Below the pieces are notes generated by a model, which saw only the letters and a program-made list of their open reading frames with translations, made no database searches and was not told the DNA's origin. The position numbers and the translations under genes are program-made. From the NCBI RefSeq assembly GCF_002287505.1, contig NZ_CP019688.1, forward strand, positions 2,220,674-2,284,673: a DNA stretch of 64,000 nucleotides, given 5' to 3'. Every line of letters starts with the position of its first letter. The stretch's first letter is position 1. The stretch comes from Corynebacterium glaucum (GTDB lineage Bacteria; Actinomycetota; Actinomycetes; Mycobacteriales; Mycobacteriaceae). This document shows, piece by piece, positions 53,288 through 62,328 of this stretch.

Positions 53288-53374
53288 AAACCCGGATAGT
53301 TACGCACGCTTACGTATGGAACTGCACACGTAAGGGGCTGCAACTATCCGGGTTTGGGTGTGTTGTCCGGGTTT
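53288..53374. repeat. Palindromic repeat, family copy 3
   Basis: AAACCCGGATAGTT (53288-53301) is inverted at AACTATCCGGGTTT (53342-53355), followed by TGTTGTCCGGGTTT ending at 53374. The loop has CTTACGTATGGAACT and the partial inverse ACACGTAAG. It matches copy 2 at most positions over the whole element. Confidence 0.9.
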
Positions 53375-53418
53375 GGCGGTGCTGCGGGTGGGTGCGGCAG
53401 GCGGGAGCGAGAAAGGCG

Positions 53419-54077
53419 TCAAACAGGCCGTCGAGAAGCGTCCGGCTCCCGCGACTGGCGCGAAACCGGAACCCAACGCAGCACATACGCGACGACGACC
53501 ACCCCGACCGCGATCGTGAAGGCGGCCCACCCGAAACCGGTAGTGAAACCGGCGATGACCGCGATCGGCGCGAGGATGGTCATGCCGATCTCAAACGGCG
53601 CGAAACCGACGTAGGCCACGCCGCACTCATTCAGCGTGCCGGATTTCAGCTTCGGATCGACCATCTTCAGCAGCGCGATACCGGTGGCCACGGCGGCGGT
53701 CGCCCAGCCCCAGCCGAAGATGCCGCGCTCGAGCCACTTCTCGCCGAAGAACGTCGGCGCCGCCCACAGCATCCATACGACACAGAACAAGGTGCCCAGC
53801 ACGAAGATGAGTACGAGCGCCTGCCAGTAGCCGGCAAGCGCGGCGGGGACGATGGAGGCGATGCCGAACGCGATCATGTAGTCGGTCGCCGCGCCCGCGA
53901 TCGAGCCGACGGTGTCGCGGTCGAGGTAGTTCGGGCGGCGCAGCATGCGTCCAATCAGCCCGATCACAAAGGCCATTTCTGCAGGATGAGCAGCCGGTTT
54001 CGCAACACGTTGCCGACAATCAGCAGGATAGACAGCCAGCCAATGTCGGTGAGCAGGGTATATGGCGTGAATTCCAC
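53419..54077 (-). pseudogene. Decayed GltS-type sodium:glutamate symporter
   Basis: The 5' end is normal: GTG start after AAAGGTGGG, then EFTPYTLLTDIGWLSILLIV, but this frame stops after 37 residues (at 53964). A second frame overlaps it by 13 bases, from MAFVIGLIGRM at 53976 to 53419 (185 residues). It contains only the C-terminal part of a GltS-like symporter (YMIAFGIASIVPAALAGYW; GTLNECGVAYVGFAPFEIG). About 200 residues of the middle of a usual 400-450 residue protein are missing, and the frame is shifted at the join. Translational coupling of two fragments is conceivable but loss of function is more likely. Confidence 0.78.
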
Positions 54078-54181
54078 CGGTTCCCACCTTTCGATTCTTC
54101 GGTTTTAGCAGCCACCTTAACTGACGCGCGGAGGCCTGCATAAAACCGGATCTGCCGGGTGAGCAGCTAATCTTATGGTCT

Positions 54182-55291
54182 ATGAGTATCCCTGCCGCAC
54201 TCATACAGAGACCGGGCCTGGTGCGGGCCGCGATGTATAGCCGTTTCATCGACGCATACGGGCAGCAGGGAGCCGCAATCTTGCCGGAAGGCACGCGGGA
54301 AGTGCCACAAACACTTGTCGACGCCGCCTTTTGGATCTTGTCCCATTCCCCCAACGCCAAACTACGCCCCGGTGTGATCAAACGTGTGCGGGCATGGGCG
54401 CTGGATCTGCGCCGCGTGGGCTTTCCGTCCGCGGAATTCCCGGCGGTCGCGAACATGCTTGCCGACGCCTCCGCCGCCGATTCCCAGTCCCGCGAGATCC
54501 TCGTCGCCGTCGCCGAAACGATGCGCACCGCGGTCGAAGAAGCTGACTTAGCCGGGATCCCAGCGGCATCCGCCGCGCAGATCACTGAGGTCGCTCCGGC
54601 AGGTGGGACGGACAGCGGGGTGACCATCGTCCAATTGGAAGCCGGCATCCAGGTGGATTACGCGCCCGGCCAGGTCTTGCCAGTCATGCAGGTGGGTCGG
54701 CAGGGGGTGTGGCGTGGTTTGGCGCCGGCGCTGCCGTCGAATAGCTTTGGCCAACTCGAGTTCCATGTGGACGGTGAGATTGAACCCGAGGCCGGGACGT
54801 ACCTGACGCTGGGTGCCGCGCGCGGCCCGAGCCCGGTGCTGGATTGTGAACAGGCGATGATCGCCGCGGTGGGCACCGGCTGGGCGGCGGCCAAAGCCAT
54901 GCTTTTCGGCATATTGGAGCGTGAGACCCGCCCCGATGTCCACCTGCTGATCGGTGCGGACACGACTGATGAGCTCTACGATCTGCGCACCATCGGCGCG
55001 CTGAACCAGGCACATGACTGGCTGACCGTCACCTGCGCCGTGACAGACGGCGAGGACGCCGGCCCCGCAAAGGAGGCGGGGCTGAACCACGTGTGGGCAC
55101 CGCTGTCTGCCTTCCTCGCCGGTGCGGGCACGTGGTGGGGCCGCGAGGTGGTGCTGTGCGGGACGAAGGCGCGTACCGATGAGCTGGTGCGTTCGCTGCA
55201 CGCGGCGGGTGCCGAGAGGGCGCAGAACGGGATTACCGTCGTTGCGCACGACGCGCAGTTCGACTGGGCTACCCCGCCCGACGAGGGCTAG
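54182..55291 (+). CDS. Flavohemoprotein-reductase-like protein (Rv0385-like position)
   Basis: A 369-residue protein. Residues about 1-140 are helical and globin-like in pattern (LVRAAMYSRFIDAYGQQ), and about 145-369 resemble a ferredoxin-NADP reductase/flavohemoprotein module (VDYAPGQVLPVMQVG; MIAAVGTGWAAAKAMLFGIL; HLLIGADTTDELYDL). The usual FAD motif RxYS is not visible; the equivalent region reads VWRGLAPALPSN. The globin haem ligand cannot be placed with confidence. M. tuberculosis carries a comparable gene (Rv0385) next to clpB. It is a diverged homologue and activity is uncertain. Confidence 0.6.
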   Translation: MSIPAALIQRPGLVRAAMYSRFIDAYGQQGAAILPEGTREVPQTLVDAAFWILSHSPNAKLRPGVIKRVRAWALDLRRVGFPSAEFPAVANMLADASAADSQSREILVAVAETMRTAVEEADLAGIPAASAAQITEVAPAGGTDSGVTIVQLEAGIQVDYAPGQVLPVMQVGRQGVWRGLAPALPSNSFGQLEFHVDGEIEPEAGTYLTLGAARGPSPVLDCEQAMIAAVGTGWAAAKAMLFGILERETRPDVHLLIGADTTDELYDLRTIGALNQAHDWLTVTCAVTDGEDAGPAKEAGLNHVWAPLSAFLAGAGTWWGREVVLCGTKARTDELVRSLHAAGAERAQNGITVVAHDAQFDWATPPDEG

Positions 55292-55329
55292 CCACGCTGC
55301 CGCATTGTTACCGCTTCCTTACCGCATCC

Positions 55330-56184
55330 CTACCGCATCACCGTGTTTTCGGTGATCGCGACCACCGGCAGCGCCTTGCGGGCCGCGGCGACCTCACTCA
55401 GATCGATGTCCACGATGAGCGTCTCTGGCGCGTAGCCCGCTTCAGCGATGCGCTCGCCCTGCGGGTTGACCACGGCTGAGTGGCCAATGCCGGTCGGGCC
55501 GGACTCCTCCCCCGCTTTCTCCTCCCAATCGGGCCGGGCTTGTCCGGTCGCTGCGATGAACACGCCCGCATCCAATGCACGCGCCGCGTTTAGCGCCCGC
55601 CACTGCTCGAGCTTGCCCGGCCCATCAGCCCAGCTCGTGGGCACCACGATGACCTCAGCGCCGCGTCGCGCAAGCTCCTTGAACTGCTCCGGGAAGCGGA
55701 TGTCAAAGCAGATCGCCATGCCGACCACCACACTCTCGCCGTCCGCTTCGTGCACGAACGTGACCAGCTCCTCACCGGTTCTCACCGTGTCAGATTCGCG
55801 GTAATCAAACGCGTCGTACGCGTGAATCTTGTCGTAGCCCGTGTGCGTCCCGCCGCCGGTCACCAGCGCGGTGTTGCGCACCCGGTTCACCGTCTTTCGC
55901 TCACCGTTGCTCTCGAGCACGTTGGTGTCGGCGGGGCGGAACATGCCCGCGACCACGGTTACCCCGAGCTCGTCGGCAAGCGTGCGCACCGCCGTCGAGA
56001 ACTCCCCGTCGAGTTCTTCCGCCTGCGTGTCTAGTCTGCCCTGGTCAAAGGCCTGACTTGTGGCCTCTGGCAGCACGATCAGGCTGGCACCCGCGGCTGC
56101 TGCGTCGCGGATCAGCGGCTCGATGCGCGCAAAATTCTCGCTCTTATCGGCGCCGGTGATCACTTGCAATAAGGCAATCCTCAT
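55330..56184 (-). CDS. Nitrilase-family amidohydrolase
   Basis: A 284-residue C-N hydrolase with the Glu-Lys-Cys triad in VLPEATSQAF, GYDKIHAYDAFDYRES and VGMAICFDIRFPE. The pattern is closest to deaminated-glutathione amidase/omega-amidase members (Nit1/Nit2-like). These remove amide groups from damaged metabolites. It is divergent from the small gene at 56277. Confidence 0.88.
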   Translation of the reverse strand: MRIALLQVITGADKSENFARIEPLIRDAAAAGASLIVLPEATSQAFDQGRLDTQAEELDGEFSTAVRTLADELGVTVVAGMFRPADTNVLESNGERKTVNRVRNTALVTGGGTHTGYDKIHAYDAFDYRESDTVRTGEELVTFVHEADGESVVVGMAICFDIRFPEQFKELARRGAEVIVVPTSWADGPGKLEQWRALNAARALDAGVFIAATGQARPDWEEKAGEESGPTGIGHSAVVNPQGERIAEAGYAPETLIVDIDLSEVAAARKALPVVAITENTVMR

Positions 56185-56276
56185 GTGGATAACTCTAATG
56201 CGCGTGGCAGCGGGTTATCCACAGATCGTTCACTCGCTCTTGATTTTGTTTATTTCGCTTTGGCATGGTTGTCGGC

Positions 56277-56555
56277 ATGAACTTTCTCGCCCTTTCCGAC
56301 ACCACTGCCCCCACCGCCCGCGCACACCTCCCCGACACCTCCACCCTCCCTACAGCACAGCTTTCCCCATCGCTCGCAGCCACAGCCCTCGCCGCAGTGC
56401 AGCACAAGGAGCATTTGCTTATCGACGGCACACTGCGCCGCCTAAGCAACCACCTCGACTCCATCGCCACTTTTGCCCAGACAGCCGCCGACATCGACGC
56501 TGCTCTTGACACTGCACTCGACACTGCCCTCGCGAGGTCGCTGCGCAATGGCTAG
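56277..56555 (+). CDS. Small helical protein paired with the DUF1023 hydrolase
   Basis: A 92-residue protein starting MNFLALSDTTAPTARAH, of unknown family. It is Ala-rich and helical, with LRRLSNHLDSIATFAQTAADID suggesting an amphipathic segment. It overlaps the next start codon by 8 bases, so the two are translationally coupled. The size and composition recall partners of ESX-like secreted proteins, but no WXG motif is present. Confidence 0.55.
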   Translation: MNFLALSDTTAPTARAHLPDTSTLPTAQLSPSLAATALAAVQHKEHLLIDGTLRRLSNHLDSIATFAQTAADIDAALDTALDTALARSLRNG

Positions 56556-57741
56556 CCCCGCGACCCTTCCTGCATATGCGCCCCGCCTCGACCCCAATGA
56601 GTTGCGCGCGGCTGCGTCCCTCGTGTCAAGCGCAGGGGCGACCGTATCGGCCCGCGCACGCGCCACGCGTGAGGCGGCTACTGCTATCAGTGCGACCGGG
56701 TTCGCAGGCCCCGCTCCCGATCTTGCGCTTGTTCGGCTGGCCGATTTCTCAACTGAGCTGGATGGCCACGCGCAGAGTTTGCGCCGCATCGCTGAGCTGC
56801 TCATCTGGGCCGCCCGTGCACAATCGGCGCTGGATGCCGCCGCCCACGCCGCCCAGGCGGCTGGCCATTACCGGATCATCGTCTGGCTCAACGCACTGTC
56901 GATGCAGCTTGATACGGAGCTTGCCCGCGAGATCAACCGCACCCGCGGCGCAGGGTTCGACGCGTTGGTGAACCACCCGGACACCGCGGTCCACGAGCTC
57001 CACGCGCACCACATGTCCACCCTGCCTGCGAGCACACAAGCGGTGATCGACGCTGCAGGCGGCATAGTGCTTGAGGCTGGTCCCAGCGGGAGCACAGTCC
57101 TTGTCGGTGACTCCATCGACCCGGCGCGCGTGATCACCATGGTCGCTGGCGCAACGACAGGCCACCCCGACTCCCTCGGCCACGAACTGCAGAAGGCACA
57201 GTTGATCGCCCAACGCACCAGGGCGACGGTGGTTGTGTGGCAGGGTTACCAGCCGCCGAAGACACTGCCGCGGGCGCTATCGCCGGCGTCGGCAAGCGAA
57301 GGCGCAGTAAACCTCGCGATGTTCCAGGCCGCGCTGGAGGAACGCTACCCCGATGCCCAGAAAACCGTGGTCGCCCACTCCTACGGAACGGTAGTGGCCA
57401 CTCGTGCGGCACAGCGCAGCGGTCTTCTCGCAGACGAGTTGTGGCTGCTCGGCAGCCCGGGCGTGTACGGAGAATCCGTTAATGACCTCACCCTTGCTGG
57501 GCCAGATTCTCAAGTATTTGTGGTCGACGCTGATCGAGACCCTATTCTGGCCCTCCGACGAGGAAATCAAGGTGTGCTCGGGGGGTCGTCGCCAAGCACT
57601 GCGAGCTATGGCGCAACTGTTGTGGAGGGGGTAACGGGCGACCATTCCTCGTATTTCACAGACGAGGCGTTCCTGACTGCTCTGTCACAGCCCCCGGGGT
57701 CCAAGCTGCAGAAATCGGTAGGCTCGGCGGTCGAGCGGTGA
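56548..57741 (+). CDS. DUF1023 (PF06259-type) alpha/beta-hydrolase
   Basis: A 397-residue protein starting MASPATLPAYAPRLDPNELR. An N-terminal Ala-rich helical region (about 1-160) resembles the ESX/WXG-like helical domains often joined to this hydrolase. The C-terminal hydrolase has the nucleophile elbow VVAHSYGTVVATRAAQ, a possible Asp in VDADRDPI and the late His in GDHSSYFTDE. No signal peptide is seen. Secretion and substrate are unknown. It is coupled to the small gene upstream and followed by pqo after 38 bases. Confidence 0.78.
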   Translation: MASPATLPAYAPRLDPNELRAAASLVSSAGATVSARARATREAATAISATGFAGPAPDLALVRLADFSTELDGHAQSLRRIAELLIWAARAQSALDAAAHAAQAAGHYRIIVWLNALSMQLDTELAREINRTRGAGFDALVNHPDTAVHELHAHHMSTLPASTQAVIDAAGGIVLEAGPSGSTVLVGDSIDPARVITMVAGATTGHPDSLGHELQKAQLIAQRTRATVVVWQGYQPPKTLPRALSPASASEGAVNLAMFQAALEERYPDAQKTVVAHSYGTVVATRAAQRSGLLADELWLLGSPGVYGESVNDLTLAGPDSQVFVVDADRDPILALRRGNQGVLGGSSPSTASYGATVVEGVTGDHSSYFTDEAFLTALSQPPGSKLQKSVGSAVER

Positions 57742-57779
57742 GAGCGCGCCAACAAATAGATGAACCAAAGGAGCACACC

Positions 57780-59543
57780 ATGACTAACTTTGCCACCCAG
57801 CTTGTGGCCCACTTGGAGGAGTTGGGCGTCAAGCGCATTTACGGTCTTGTCGGCGACTCGCTGAACCCGCTTTCGGACGCGGTGCGCAAGCACGGTCTCG
57901 AGTGGGTGCACGTGCGCAACGAGGAGGCTGCCGCCTTCGCTGCGGGTGCCGATGCCCTTGCAAGCGATGAGCTCGCTGTCTGCGGTGGATCCTGCGGCCC
58001 GGGCAACACCCACTTTGTACAGGGACTCTTCGAGGCGCACCGGAACGGCTCAAAGCTGCTTGCAATCGCCTCCCATATCCCGTCTGCGGAGATTGGTTCC
58101 TCCTTCTTCCAGGAAACTCACCCGGAACTGCTCTTCCAAGAGTGCTCCGGTTACTTGGAAATGGTGCACTCGGCCGAACAGGGCATGCGCGTGCTGCACA
58201 ACGCGATTCAGTCGACGCTGGCTGGCAACGGCGTCTCCGTGCTGGTTGTGCCGGGCGACGTGTTCGCTGATGATGTGGCCGACGATGCCTACACCGCCAG
58301 CGGCAACTACGCAGTGGGTAAGGAACGTCGCGTGTATCCGGACCCGCATGAGGCGGCGCGTCTCGTCGAGGCGATTAATAAGGCCGACACGGTCACCATC
58401 TTCGCCGGTTACGGCGCACGCAACGCCCGCGAGGAGCTATTCGCCCTTGCCGAGAAGATCAAGGCACCGGTTGGCCACTCCTTCCGAGGCAAGATGTACA
58501 TCGAGCACGACAACCCATTCGACGTGGGTATGTCCGGTCTACTCGGTTACGGCGCCTGCCACGAAGCGTCGAAGGAAGCTGACCTCTTCCTCATGATCGG
58601 CACGGACTTCCCGTACGTCGATTGGCTGCCGAGCAAGAACGTCGGCCAGATCGACATCGACGGCTCCCACATCGGCCGTCGCACCCCGGTTGCGTACCCG
58701 GTGGTGGGCGATGTCGCGAGCGTGATCGACAACATCCTGCCGCACATCGAAGAAAAGAAGAACCGCAAGTTCCTGGATAAAATGCTCAAGCGCCACGCCG
58801 AGCTGCTTGAAGACGTGGTGGACAAGTACACCCACAAGGCCGCTGAAGCGAAGAAGCCGATTCACCCGGAGCTTGCTGCTTCGGTGCTTGATGAGCTTGC
58901 CGATGACGACGCGTACTTCACCGTGGACACCGGCATGTGCAACGTGTGGTCCTCTCGCTACCTCACCCCGAACGGCAAGCGCGACGAGCAAGCGTCGTTC
59001 CTCCACGGCACCATGGCCAACGCGCTGCCGATGGCGATTGGTATCCAGTGCGCGTTCCCGGATCGCCAGGTCATCTCCTGGCACGGTGACGGCGGCTTGA
59101 GCATGCTGCTCGGCGAGCTGCTCACCGTGCGCCTGCACAACCTGCCATTGAAGATGATCGTGTTCAACAACTCCTCGCTTGGCATGGTCAAGCTGGAGAT
59201 GCTCGTTGCCGGCTTCCCCGACTTCGAAACCGACCACGAGCACGTGAATTTCGCGGCGATCGCCGAGGGTGCGGGCATCAAGTCCTTCCGCATCGAAGAA
59301 GCGGAAGACCTCAAGCCGGTCCTTACCGAGGCGCTCGCGTTCGACGGTCCAGTACTGGTGGACATTGTCACTGACCCCGACGCGCTTTCCCTGCCGCCGG
59401 ACATCACCTGGGACATGCTGAAGGGCTTCACCACTGCGGGTGTAAAGACCTTGACGCTCGAGGGTGGCGTGGGCCGCATGATCGACTTGGCCCGATCGAA
59501 CCTGCGTCACATTGGTGCCGCGGCATCGATCGAGTTCAAGTAG
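57780..59543 (+). CDS. pqo: Pyruvate:quinone oxidoreductase
   Basis: A 587-residue thiamine diphosphate/FAD enzyme, similar in length to C. glutamicum Pqo (579). It begins MTNFATQLVAHLEELGVKRIYGLVGDSLNP after AAAGGAG. The cofactor regions RNEEAAAFAAGADAL, WHGDGGLSMLLGELLTVRL and FNNSSLGMVKLEM (thiamine-diphosphate/metal) are clear. It oxidises pyruvate to acetate and CO2 and passes electrons to menaquinone at the membrane, so it links to the acetate genes ackA and pta elsewhere in the window. Confidence 0.95.
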   Translation: MTNFATQLVAHLEELGVKRIYGLVGDSLNPLSDAVRKHGLEWVHVRNEEAAAFAAGADALASDELAVCGGSCGPGNTHFVQGLFEAHRNGSKLLAIASHIPSAEIGSSFFQETHPELLFQECSGYLEMVHSAEQGMRVLHNAIQSTLAGNGVSVLVVPGDVFADDVADDAYTASGNYAVGKERRVYPDPHEAARLVEAINKADTVTIFAGYGARNAREELFALAEKIKAPVGHSFRGKMYIEHDNPFDVGMSGLLGYGACHEASKEADLFLMIGTDFPYVDWLPSKNVGQIDIDGSHIGRRTPVAYPVVGDVASVIDNILPHIEEKKNRKFLDKMLKRHAELLEDVVDKYTHKAAEAKKPIHPELAASVLDELADDDAYFTVDTGMCNVWSSRYLTPNGKRDEQASFLHGTMANALPMAIGIQCAFPDRQVISWHGDGGLSMLLGELLTVRLHNLPLKMIVFNNSSLGMVKLEMLVAGFPDFETDHEHVNFAAIAEGAGIKSFRIEEAEDLKPVLTEALAFDGPVLVDIVTDPDALSLPPDITWDMLKGFTTAGVKTLTLEGGVGRMIDLARSNLRHIGAAASIEFK

Positions 59544-59744
59544 CTCCGGCTTCGCCCTCCCCGCGTGGATCGTTCGCCAGTGTGATTGAACCTAGGAAAA
59601 CGGGATGCCTTTCAGCCGGGGCCAATTCGACTGAGGCAGAGTCATGGTTCCGAGGGCAACTATCACATTGCCGTCGCCTAACCCCAGTGTTGCCAGGTTG
59701 TTATCTATCCAGCGCTCGAAACTTGGGTTGAGTCGATAACATAA

Positions 59745-59786
59745 GTGAGGCCGCTACCGGGTCCCCTTTCCCGGTAGCGGCCTCAC
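59745..59786. terminator. Bidirectional terminator between pqo and hspR
   Basis: A perfect 17-base stem GTGAGGCCGCTACCGGG / CCCGGTAGCGGCCTCAC with loop TCCCCTTT. It lies between the convergent ends of pqo and hspR. The T-run is poor, but the stem is exceptionally strong. Confidence 0.85.
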
Positions 59787-59826
59787 TGTCTCCATCACCA
59801 TGACGCAATTCGCCGGGGTGCCGGGT

Positions 59827-60258
59827 CTAGCGGTTGCGCGACCGTCGTGAAGCGAATGGCTCCCAAGCCACCACCGCAGTGGAGCGCGGCACGTGAACCA
59901 GCTCGGCACCGCGACGGCGCGTTGACAACTGCGAGCGCAACTCTGACGCAGCCGCACGCTCAGCCTGCAGTTCTTCCTCAAGCACCTCGATCTGCTCGGT
60001 CAGCTCGATGATCGTCTTGATGCCGGCGAGGTTCACACCCTCCTCCTGGGAGAGATACTGCACGCGACGCAAGAGCTCAATGTCGCGCGCGGAGTAGCGG
60101 CGCCCGCCCCCGCGGGTACGCATCGGAGAGACGAGACCGAGTCGATCGTAGGTGCGCAGCGTTTGCGCGTGCATGCCTGTCAGCTCGGCGGCAACGGAGA
60201 TGACGTAGTACTGCTCGTCATCACGCACCTTGTTGGTTGATGAGTTTGAGTCAGCCAC
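59827..60258 (-). CDS. hspR: Heat shock repressor HspR (MerR family)
   Basis: A 143-residue regulator with a GTG start after AAGGAGGTG. The MerR helix-turn-helix is VISVAAELTGMHAQTLRTYDRLGL with the wing RGGGRRYSARDIELL, followed by a coiled-coil (EQIEVLEEELQAERAA). A basic C-terminal tail ends the protein. HspR represses dnaK and clpB operons by binding HAIR operators. It is the last gene of the dnaK-grpE-dnaJ-hspR operon. Confidence 0.95.
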   Translation of the reverse strand: MADSNSSTNKVRDDEQYYVISVAAELTGMHAQTLRTYDRLGLVSPMRTRGGGRRYSARDIELLRRVQYLSQEEGVNLAGIKTIIELTEQIEVLEEELQAERAAASELRSQLSTRRRGAELVHVPRSTAVVAWEPFASRRSRNR

Positions 60259-60279
60259 TTCTTCTCACCTCCTTGGGAG

Positions 60280-61497
60280 TTAGCGGGCTCCGGCCCACCC
60301 GGCGCGCGGGTTGAAACCGGAGTCCTTTTCCGCCTGCGCGTAGGTGCGCAAGGCGCTCATGGCGTTGGCGTCCAGCGCACCATCGCTCGGCACTGTCACC
60401 TCGACGGTGACCAAAAGGTCACCTGCAGCACCGGATTTGCGCTCGATGCCGCGCCCCTTCACGCGCAGGGTTCGCCCGTTCGGCGTACCCGCGGGCACCT
60501 TGACCTTGACCGCCTTGTCCAGGGTCGGAACCGTCACAGTGCCGCCGAGCGCCAGGTCACCGAACGACACCGGCACGGTGATCTCCAGATCGTCACCGGA
60601 GCGAGTGAACACCGGGTCAGGGCGTACCTGAACATGCACGAACAGGTCGCCGGATGGCGTGCCGTTCGGCCCCGCTTCGCCTTGTCCCGCGAGCCGCACT
60701 TTCTGTCCGTCGACGACCCCAGCGGGGATCCGCACGGTGATCGAACGGGTGCGACGCACGGTGCCGGTACCGTCACACGTCGGGCACGGGTCCTCGATGA
60801 CCTCACCGGATCCGCCGCAGTTCGTACACGGCCGGGCCATGCCGAACGCGCCGGAGCTTTCACGGATGAAGCCGGAGCCGGCGCACACCTCACAGGCGTG
60901 CGTCTTGCCGGTGCGGGACCCAGATCCGTGGCATGTCGTGCACGGCGCTTCGCCGGTGAGTTCCACAGGGAACGTCGTACCCTTCGCGGCCTCGCGGAAG
61001 TCCAGGGCTATTTCGGTTTCGACATCCGCCCCCCGCGACGGCCGAGCGCTCCTGCTAGCACTGCTGCCGCGGTTAAAGAAGCCACCGAGGATATCACCAA
61101 GGCCGCCGTCTCCAGCTTGTCCGCCAGCGCCCCCTCCGAAGAGGTCGTCGAAGTCGGCGGCGTCGAAGTCGGTTTGCGTCGTCGTGCGAAACCCGCCCGG
61201 AAATCCGGCGCCTCCTCCCCCTCCGAAGCGGCCACCGAATCCTCCGAAGCCGCCGGAGCCGATCATCGACTTGAACTGGTCGTACTCTTTCCGCTTTTCC
61301 TCATCGCCGACTACGTCGTACGCCTCGGCCACACGCTTGAACTTCTCCTCGGCCGCTTTGTTGCCAGGGTTGGAGTCCGGGTGGTTTTCGCGTGCGAGCT
61401 TGCGGTACGCCTTTTTAATGTCGGCGGCAGAGGCGCTTGAGGATACTCCGAGGTCACCGTAGTAATCCTTGTTGGCCCATTCTTGCTGCATCGCCAT
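60280..61497 (-). CDS. dnaJ: Chaperone protein DnaJ
   Basis: A 405-residue DnaJ1-type co-chaperone. It has a J domain with ENHPDSNPG (HPD), then a Gly/Phe-rich region (about 80-110). Four CxxCxGxG zinc repeats ([36 protein letters not shown]) precede the substrate-binding C-terminal domain. GGAGGG precedes the ATG. It stimulates DnaK ATPase. Confidence 0.96.
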   Translation of the reverse strand: MAMQQEWANKDYYGDLGVSSSASAADIKKAYRKLARENHPDSNPGNKAAEEKFKRVAEAYDVVGDEEKRKEYDQFKSMIGSGGFGGFGGRFGGGGGAGFPGGFRTTTQTDFDAADFDDLFGGGAGGQAGDGGLGDILGGFFNRGSSASRSARPSRGADVETEIALDFREAAKGTTFPVELTGEAPCTTCHGSGSRTGKTHACEVCAGSGFIRESSGAFGMARPCTNCGGSGEVIEDPCPTCDGTGTVRRTRSITVRIPAGVVDGQKVRLAGQGEAGPNGTPSGDLFVHVQVRPDPVFTRSGDDLEITVPVSFGDLALGGTVTVPTLDKAVKVKVPAGTPNGRTLRVKGRGIERKSGAAGDLLVTVEVTVPSDGALDANAMSALRTYAQAEKDSGFNPRAGWAGAR

Positions 61498-61540
61498 CTC
61501 GCACCCTCCTTTCGCAATCGTTCAATATGGTTTTAGCAAG

Positions 61541-61576
61541 AAAGCCGGGGCGAGCGGTGTGTAGCTCGCGCCCGGC
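61541..61576 (-). terminator. Hairpin between grpE and dnaJ
   Basis: On the minus strand GCCGGGCGCGAGC pairs with GCTCGCCCCGGC around TACACACC, followed by TTTCTT. It may act as an attenuator or an RNA processing and stability element separating grpE from dnaJ. Confidence 0.65.
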
Positions 61577-61597
61577 CGTCGGGGATTTTTGCAGGCA

Positions 61598-62314
61598 CTA
61601 GTTGCTTGTCGACGCTTCGCCGCCAGCCGCGTTAGCAGCATCCCCAATGATCACCATTGCGTTACGGATCAGACGGTCGCCCATCTTGTAGCCCTTCCGC
61701 AATACAGTGCCGACGACTTTTTCGTCGCCTTCCGACAGGTCCTGCACTGCCTCGTGGATCTCCGGGTCGAAGGCTTCGCCCTCGGCACCGAAAGCCTGCA
61801 ACTTCTGGCCTTCCAGGATGCTGTGGAACTTGTCGCTGAAGGACTTCAGCGGGCCCTCGTTGAGGTCACCGTGCTGGGCCGCGAGGTCGAGGTCGTCGAG
61901 CAGCGGTAGCAGCTTCTCAGCGAACTTCGCCTTCGACTGCTCCGCCACCGCGGCACGCTCGCGTTCAGAGCGGCGCCGGTAGTTGGCGTACTCTGCGCTA
62001 ACGCGCTGCAGATCTTCAGTGCGCTCGGCGAGCTGGAGCTCAATGTCGGTCACTGTGCCGTCGCCGTCCGCATCGGGGTTGACCTCCCCGAGTTCAGCCT
62101 CGACCGCGTCGGCGATTTCCGCGTCCGAGACCTCCGTAAGGGGATCCTCTGCGTCCGGATCGGCCATGGTCTCGAAAGCTTCTGCCTCCGCGGCCTCGTC
62201 CGCCATGGTCTCCGCCTGATCCGGCGAGACGTACTGCTCGTCGGTGTTATCCGGTGCACCCGGGTTATCTGCCATCTCGCGGGCGGAGTTGGGGTTCACG
62301 TTTGGGTTCGTCAT
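61598..62314 (-). CDS. grpE: Nucleotide exchange factor GrpE
   Basis: A 238-residue protein. A long acidic N-terminus (about 1-90) precedes the coiled-coil (about 95-140) and the beta-domain with [23 protein letters not shown]. The acidic extension is longer than in E. coli GrpE (197 residues), as usual in actinobacteria. It drives ADP release from DnaK. The gene begins 14 bases after dnaK. Confidence 0.95.
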   Translation of the reverse strand: MTNPNVNPNSAREMADNPGAPDNTDEQYVSPDQAETMADEAAEAEAFETMADPDAEDPLTEVSDAEIADAVEAELGEVNPDADGDGTVTDIELQLAERTEDLQRVSAEYANYRRRSERERAAVAEQSKAKFAEKLLPLLDDLDLAAQHGDLNEGPLKSFSDKFHSILEGQKLQAFGAEGEAFDPEIHEAVQDLSEGDEKVVGTVLRKGYKMGDRLIRNAMVIIGDAANAAGGEASTSN

Positions 62315-62328
62315 ATCCCGCTCGCTCC

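Larger units (their letters stand above)
53106..53418. other. Region upstream of clpB
   Basis: A 313-base gap containing the clpB promoter (53151-53177) and palindrome copy 3 (53288-53374). Short open frames here arise from the palindrome and are not supported. Confidence 0.8.

Noticed and set aside
119..56427. The 11-mer as a trace of a conserved peptide (LIDG)
   Set aside because: Several copies lie in other frames, on the antisense strand, or between genes, so a peptide motif cannot explain them all.
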